A model generated the notes under the pieces. That model made no database searches, was not told where the DNA came from, and saw only the letters and a program-made list of their open reading frames with translations. From positions 1-24,286 of IMG/VR virus record IMGVR_UViG_3300020395_000098: a stretch of 24,286 nt of DNA; one strand, given 5' to 3'. Position numbers and translations under genes: made by a program. This DNA comes from a virus. Positions 18,979 to 24,286 of the stretch are shown here, piece by piece (position 1 is the stretch's first letter; every line of letters begins with the position of its first letter).

Positions 18979-21900
18979 TTAGACCTCTCTTAGCCACCAT
19001 CCTTGTACAGAGGAAGAAACGATGGTGCCTTGTGAATCCGTTCCTCCTAGGTATACCAATGTGAATCCAGCGTTCGCTGTCTGTACTACAAGTTCACCTG
19101 AATTGTATGGTGTAGTACCACTCAATCCTATTGTAGTTCCAGTTGCATCTCCTTGTACTCTAGTATTTGGAGTCAATGCTCTAACAATCAACATTGTATC
19201 ATAACCAAGATTTCCACCAACTTCAACAATTCTAACTTCATCACCTGTAGTTGGTGTCTCAGGTAAGTAAACAATTAAGTTACTTTGATCTGTTACGTTA
19301 ACAAAGTATGTTACATTTGCTTTTAGATTTAGATCAGTGACATCAGATCCAGTAGAAATGTAACGTGAGTGTCTACCACCAGTCTTAGTATAGAAGTTAG
19401 TTAATCCAAATGCATCAATAGATTGATCTCTATTAATTGTAAATGTATTTGCACCATTAATACCAAGATTAGTTAGGTTAAACTGTGGACTCTTAGCTGG
19501 TGATTCAGAAGCAGTTCCTCTAATTGTAAGAGAATTACTTATCTCTGCATCACCATAAACATCAACAGCAAATGTAACTTGGTTTCCAAGTGTTAGAACT
19601 TCTTCAGGACCGAATGATGAGTAAAGTTTAATATCACCTCTACCAATTACACCAGCATCAAAGTAGATAGAACCAGAGTGATCAGCATGACCATCATCAT
19701 TAATTACCTTAACGATACTTGTCTGTCCTACAGAATCTAAGATGTTAACTCCACCACCATATGATGTGAGTTCACCATTAAGAGTTAAGTTACCTCTTCT
19801 AAATGGTATAGTTCCATCTTGACCCAATTCGTTCATGGTAGCTGTATGAACAGTACCAAAGAGTGCGAAATTAACTAAGAAGTATTCACTATTTTCTGTG
19901 GTCTTATCATAAACACGTAACCAGTTAGTGTAATCTAGTTTAGTTTGTACAATAATACCATTATCAATGATAGCAGAGAGATAATCTACACCAGAACGTT
20001 GACGTAAATCAATATCTACAAGATTTGCAGACTTACCATGCTTAAGTATCCTTACTACATTAGTAGTTGCTTGAACATAGTTAGCAATATCATTAGCAGC
20101 AGTTCCTTCTTGTCCAGGAAGACATCTTAGAACCTTACCTGCTACATCAACTGCAGCAATCTTCATTATCTCCCATACACCAGTACCACCTGATGCTGTA
20201 TTAACTCTAACTAAATCATCAACCTCAAATGCTCCAGTACCTTCACCAAGTGAATCAACCTGTAAGTAAACTGACCCTGGTACAGCACCTGTTGCTGCAT
20301 TAGCTGATAAACTAGTATTAGGTCCGTTACCCTGTATTGATAGAGGATCTTCCCAGTAAGAGTAGATTCTAATATTATTCTCATTACCTTCATATCTTGC
20401 ATATGATGTAGCAGTAGCTTCTGTATTTGGAAGTACCCTACTAATATCAAGTCTTCTATACTGATTACCAATTTCCATGGTAGCAGCACATGTATCAAAG
20501 TAAAGAGTATTCTGATCATTACCATTCTTAATGGTAAACTCTTCATTAACTTCTGCTCTGAATACAACATTAGTTAAGTTCTGAGTGCTAAGAATGTTTC
20601 TAGAAACCTTAATCTTATCTGAATCAATCTCTGTAATTCTAGTATCAGGAAGTAATAATGCACTACCAAAGTTAGATTCAAATGTAAGAATATCATTAAC
20701 ACTTAACTTAGCAATGTCAACAGAACTAATATTAGTGATATAGAATGTAAATTCTTCACCAGCATTAAGTTCAAGATTACCTGTAAATGTTCCTCTATCA
20801 ATGCTTCCACAACCACCAGATATATCAACGTTATTATTGATGACTAGATCACCACCAATATATGTGTCACCATTTACAGAATTAATTGTGAATACATCAT
20901 TAGCAGCACCACCATCACATCCACTAGAAACAACTAAGCTCTTAATTGTTTGTGAAAGTGTAGTCTTAACTTGGAATACCTCACCAATATCATATACAAG
21001 TGGTTCAACATCTGGAGCACTAGCAGCTCTACTAATGATAACATAATCGTTAGTAGCAATTTCTCCTCCAAATTCTGCAAGGTACACATTCTCTGTATTA
21101 CCAACATCATCAATTACATCAGTAGTCCATGTAGCATCAAACTGTACGTTACACTTATAGATTGCTGTTCCATCAGGATGATCATTTCTTACACCTGTGA
21201 AAGTACCAAATGGTTCTCTCTCAGCAATGATATAAAATGGAGCAGTTGATATTCTTGGAGTAGATATAACTCTTAAGAATTCAACGTGAGTTAAACCACC
21301 AGAGTTAGATGCAGCAAAGTATCTTACATTTGTAATACCATAGTTATCTACACCAGTGTTACTTGGTTGATATAACTGGAAGGTTACATTTGCCTGTTGT
21401 GCAGCAACTGGAACATCTAATGTCCACTTCTCTACAACACCATTATGACTTGAATCTAGGATTGGAATTATTTGTCCAATCACTACCCATGTAGCAGATG
21501 CAATACCAACGTTATAAGCATCTAAACTATAACGTAATTCTAAATGTTCTGCACTTGCAGGATCAGTAACATCTGGATATTCACCACCGTTATTGTTATT
21601 ACCTACAATAGCATCTATTTCAAATCTAGAAATAGGACCAGCACCACCAAGATTAGATCCATCTACAGGAGAGAATGCAACTGATCTTTCAGATCCAGAT
21701 GAACTACTACCAGCTCCACTTTCAGAGAACCAAATATAATTCTGTCCTGTATTAAATCCACCAGATGAACCAACAGGAGAAGCATTAGATTCTTTGATTG
21801 ATACATTACCAACAACACCAAGGAAGGTACCACCTGAAGTAATGGCACCTAATGTCTCAGAAGCCATTGCAAGTGTAGTATAATTTTCACCAACACCTTC

Positions 21901-24286
21901 AGGTGAGTCAACTATAATATAATCATTTTCTTTAAACCATGGATCACCATTTTCATCAACTGGAGATTGACCTAATGGTAGATAAATCTGATTACCTGTT
22001 AATTGACCAAGTTCCTGAGGTTCAATCTGTGGGTTACCACCAATATTAGTGATAGCATCTTGATATTGAATACCACCCCAGTTTCCAGTACCAGCTGTGT
22101 CAACAGTACAATACTTAGATGAACTTGTTGCTACTCTATCAACAGTAACAATATCAACATTATTATTGAATAGGTTGTTACCTAAGATACCAGTAGCATG
22201 ATTAATTTTCTCAGAACCAGATCTTGCTCTGTCTGCAGTAAAGGAGAATGATGCAAATCCACCACATAATTTAACACTAGAGTTAAATCTTGCAGATGCA
22301 TCAACAACTAGACTGTTTCTAACTCTAGTTGTTCCACCTTGACCAGCAATTGTAATGTCAGAAGCATTAGTAGCAAAATTAAGTGTATTAGTATTACTAC
22401 TACCACCAAAGAAGTTAACAGTTCCAGCAGTTGTTGTTAGATTTACTGTGTCTTCTAGTTCTCTGGAAGTACCAAGTTGTACATCACCAGCAATTTTAAA
22501 TGACTTAGTTCTTATCTGAGTATATGATAATGTTTCATTATTACCATATGCACCACCGATTTCTACTTTAGAAATATTGGTGATTGGTGTATTTGGTGTG
22601 GTACCTAGATTAATATTACTATGATAACTGTTGCGACCAATATTAATGAATTGATCACCAGTAACAGCATCAACTACATTTAATGTAGCAACTTCAGTTC
22701 TCTGATTACCTATTGTAATCGTTGAAGCAAAGTCACCAATATTAAGTGTTCCTATAAATGTGTTATCACTTACAGCATTGAATGTTCCAGATGTCTCAGA
22801 AGTTCTGATTTCAGCTGTGGTTCCATCACCATTGACTTCAATGTCACGCTCAAATCTAACATCTTCAGTGAATCTTGCATCACCCTTAACAACTAATGCT
22901 CTATCTAATTCAGCATCAGTTACATTAACACCAACCTTACCTTCATTATCTCCACGAGTAGCTTCAGTAATTACTGCAGTCTCAGTAGAAACACGTAATG
23001 TAGCGTAATCTGTAATAGTCTCACTATCTCCACCAACAACTAATGCATCATTAATTCTTGCCTTAGTACGTGAAGCATATTGTGTATGTGTTAGGTAATC
23101 TGTTGTTCTACGTCCACTGATGTATACGTTACCAACAACATCTAAGTTTGCTTTTGGATCAGTGTTTGTAGGTTCTACAAATGCATTCTTATATGCATCA
23201 TGTGAAGATCTAACAATTGTGTTAATACCTAACTTGTATTCACCAATCGTTTCAGTCTCAGTTCTTAATGCCTCAGCACCTAGAACACCAACTTCCTTGA
23301 AGTTAGCATTAGAGAATTCAATAGTAGGATTAGGTTCGCCAGCAGGAGTATTGGTAAGAATATCCGCCCATGCTTCAAGCACCTGTGGAATTTGATCAAT
23401 AACTTGGAAGTGAACGTAGTTATTTGTTGGTGAGAATGGATCACCAGGTTTAGCAGCATATACTGTCCAAGTTAAATTAATTCTAGGATCAAAGTAGAAG
23501 TTCTTAATTCTAATCTGTGATCCAGATGTAATACCAACCTCACTGTTAGATTTAATAATACCAGTATTAATGTTTTTGAATGAAAGTTTAACAACGTTAG
23601 TACCATCAAACTCAATCGTAAAGATATCGTCATTAGATATAAATTCAAAGTAGTTTGCAAGTACCCATGCAATTGATCCATTCTTACCAACTTCAGATCC
23701 CTTAAAGAGAACGTCACCTGGTACTGGAAGAACTCCACCATAATTGATAGTTTGTTCTGCACCAATACTAGTTCCACCTTGAGCAATCAATGCAGTTTGA
23801 TTAGGTGTAATGTTAGAAGCTACACCACTAACTGTATGTGTCTGGAACTTATAAGATTGTCCTTTACCTCTAGCATTGAATCCAAATACAGCAGATCTGA
23901 TAGTATTCTTACTGATTCTAATATCACCTTCAGTTGGTGGAGAGAATGCAGTTCTATCTAAACCTTCGTCTTGCTCAATTTGACCAAGATCATTTTCTGT
24001 ACTATCTACATTTGAACGTATGATTAAGGAATCCTTCTGCTGTGTGAAGTCACCATCTTGTACAGAGATAACAACAGGAGATTCAAATGTATTAACTAGT
24101 TCTCCTTCTCCACCAATAATTGTAATATTCTGGTTGAATGTTACAGGGGTGTCAAAGGTGGTAACTAGACCTCCAATTGTATCATCCTCGTCACCATCAT
24201 CTGTAAGTTTTGCTTGATCAATGAATGTTTCTTCACCAGTGATAGCATTAATTCTCTTATTACCAATGTATAGATCACCTTGTGAG
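18979..24286 (-). CDS. Very large tail-fibre-like structural protein, partial (N-terminus beyond right edge), >1768 aa
   Basis: The frame stays open from the stop at 18979 to the window end, so the true start lies outside; a TTG at 23788-23790 is not the start, because homologous-looking repeats continue upstream of it (LVTTFDTPVTFNQNITIIGG, then ELVNTFESPVVI). The sequence is almost all beta: many short units with T-I-x-I-G-x or N-x-L-x-V patterns (for example ITIGNQRTEVATLNVVDAV), as in repetitive fibre shafts. A domain at about 21290-21720 is shared with the giant protein 9607-16131. The C-terminus (VYLPETPTTGDEVRIVEVGG ... LVYLG ... QGWWLREV) is a typical T4-like structural end domain. 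It is probably a baseplate or tail fibre. The next gene follows after three bases. Confidence 0.82.
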   Translation of the reverse strand, partial: SQGDLYIGNKRINAITGEETFIDQAKLTDDGDEDDTIGGLVTTFDTPVTFNQNITIIGGEGELVNTFESPVVISVQDGDFTQQKDSLIIRSNVDSTENDLGQIEQDEGLDRTAFSPPTEGDIRISKNTIRSAVFGFNARGKGQSYKFQTHTVSGVASNITPNQTALIAQGGTSIGAEQTINYGGVLPVPGDVLFKGSEVGKNGSIAWVLANYFEFISNDDIFTIEFDGTNVVKLSFKNINTGIIKSNSEVGITSGSQIRIKNFYFDPRINLTWTVYAAKPGDPFSPTNNYVHFQVIDQIPQVLEAWADILTNTPAGEPNPTIEFSNANFKEVGVLGAEALRTETETIGEYKLGINTIVRSSHDAYKNAFVEPTNTDPKANLDVVGNVYISGRRTTDYLTHTQYASRTKARINDALVVGGDSETITDYATLRVSTETAVITEATRGDNEGKVGVNVTDAELDRALVVKGDARFTEDVRFERDIEVNGDGTTAEIRTSETSGTFNAVSDNTFIGTLNIGDFASTITIGNQRTEVATLNVVDAVTGDQFINIGRNSYHSNINLGTTPNTPITNISKVEIGGAYGNNETLSYTQIRTKSFKIAGDVQLGTSRELEDTVNLTTTAGTVNFFGGSSNTNTLNFATNASDITIAGQGGTTRVRNSLVVDASARFNSSVKLCGGFASFSFTADRARSGSEKINHATGILGNNLFNNNVDIVTVDRVATSSSKYCTVDTAGTGNWGGIQYQDAITNIGGNPQIEPQELGQLTGNQIYLPLGQSPVDENGDPWFKENDYIIVDSPEGVGENYTTLAMASETLGAITSGGTFLGVVGNVSIKESNASPVGSSGGFNTGQNYIWFSESGAGSSSSGSERSVAFSPVDGSNLGGAGPISRFEIDAIVGNNNNGGEYPDVTDPASAEHLELRYSLDAYNVGIASATWVVIGQIIPILDSSHNGVVEKWTLDVPVAAQQANVTFQLYQPSNTGVDNYGITNVRYFAASNSGGLTHVEFLRVISTPRISTAPFYIIAEREPFGTFTGVRNDHPDGTAIYKCNVQFDATWTTDVIDDVGNTENVYLAEFGGEIATNDYVIISRAASAPDVEPLVYDIGEVFQVKTTLSQTIKSLVVSSGCDGGAANDVFTINSVNGDTYIGGDLVINNNVDISGGCGSIDRGTFTGNLELNAGEEFTFYITNISSVDIAKLSVNDILTFESNFGSALLLPDTRITEIDSDKIKVSRNILSTQNLTNVVFRAEVNEEFTIKNGNDQNTLYFDTCAATMEIGNQYRRLDISRVLPNTEATATSYARYEGNENNIRIYSYWEDPLSIQGNGPNTSLSANAATGAVPGSVYLQVDSLGEGTGAFEVDDLVRVNTASGGTGVWEIMKIAAVDVAGKVLRCLPGQEGTAANDIANYVQATTNVVRILKHGKSANLVDIDLRQRSGVDYLSAIIDNGIIVQTKLDYTNWLRVYDKTTENSEYFLVNFALFGTVHTATMNELGQDGTIPFRRGNLTLNGELTSYGGGVNILDSVGQTSIVKVINDDGHADHSGSIYFDAGVIGRGDIKLYSSFGPEEVLTLGNQVTFAVDVYGDAEISNSLTIRGTASESPAKSPQFNLTNLGINGANTFTINRDQSIDAFGLTNFYTKTGGRHSRYISTGSDVTDLNLKANVTYFVNVTDQSNLIVYLPETPTTGDEVRIVEVGGNLGYDTMLIVRALTPNTRVQGDATGTTIGLSGTTPYNSGELVVQTANAGFTLVYLGGTDSQGTIVSSSVQGWWLREV

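Noticed and set aside
23788-23790. TTG as the start of the large fibre gene
   Set aside because: The same frame stays open to the right edge with beta-repeat sequence that continues the protein, so the gene is truncated by the window instead.
1-24286. CRISPR arrays, insertion sequences, rRNA genes
   Set aside because: No regularly spaced direct repeats, transposase-like proteins or ribosomal RNA blocks were seen.

Overview
The window looks like part of a large T4-like myovirus genome infecting marine picocyanobacteria (Synechococcus/Prochlorococcus type). The grounds are: AT-rich DNA with every convincing gene on the minus strand; a run of very large tail proteins carrying phage tail-collar domains and poly-glycine blocks; T4-type late promoter octamers (GATAAATA); a cluster of short, tightly overlapping genes of the kind cyanomyoviruses carry between structural modules; a phage-type 2OG-Fe(II) oxygenase; and several copies of TTTTCCACA, the DnaA-box form used by cyanobacteria. 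The host assignment is inference, because no photosynthesis gene is present to confirm it.

Right part (8213-24286, transcribed leftward): the late structural module. A tail-fibre-like protein enters from the right edge without its N-terminus (>1768 aa). It is followed by two collar-domain proteins (466 and 480 aa), a 2174-aa glycine-rich adhesin-like protein whose collar domain seems to be interrupted by a PEBP/YbhB-like domain, a 334-aa protein with a tail-assembly-chaperone-like segment, and a 119-aa protein. Spacing is 0-30 nt throughout, often with 1-base stop/start overlaps. Late-promoter octamers lie before the 2174-aa and 334-aa genes.

Middle (5961-8166): a consensus-like host sigma-70 promoter, whose -35 box overlaps the last structural stop codon, opens an operon of small genes (coiled-coil, acidic and zinc-ribbon proteins). 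A 71-aa gene and a PD-(D/E)XK nuclease candidate follow. Downstream of the nuclease lies a 434-nt gene-free, more GC-rich, hairpin-rich block (5507-5940) that could be a structured RNA or a group I intron relic.

Left part (1-5506): a 149-aa phage protein, then a second sigma-70 promoter (5025-5053) heading an unbroken string of overlapping genes down to about 2466. This string includes four mini-genes of 35-52 aa and a 38-aa candidate. A gene-poor stretch (2039-2465) holds paired TTTTCCACA boxes and a large perfect inverted repeat and is a replication-origin candidate. The far left holds short single genes or small operons, several ending in clear rho-independent terminators. An imperfect palindrome related to GTGCCAGTTTGTAAACTGGC recurs six times between 342 and 6803, nearly always at a stop codon.

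The region reads as an early/accessory block next to the tail-fibre/adhesin end of a late operon. Most small genes have no assignable function.
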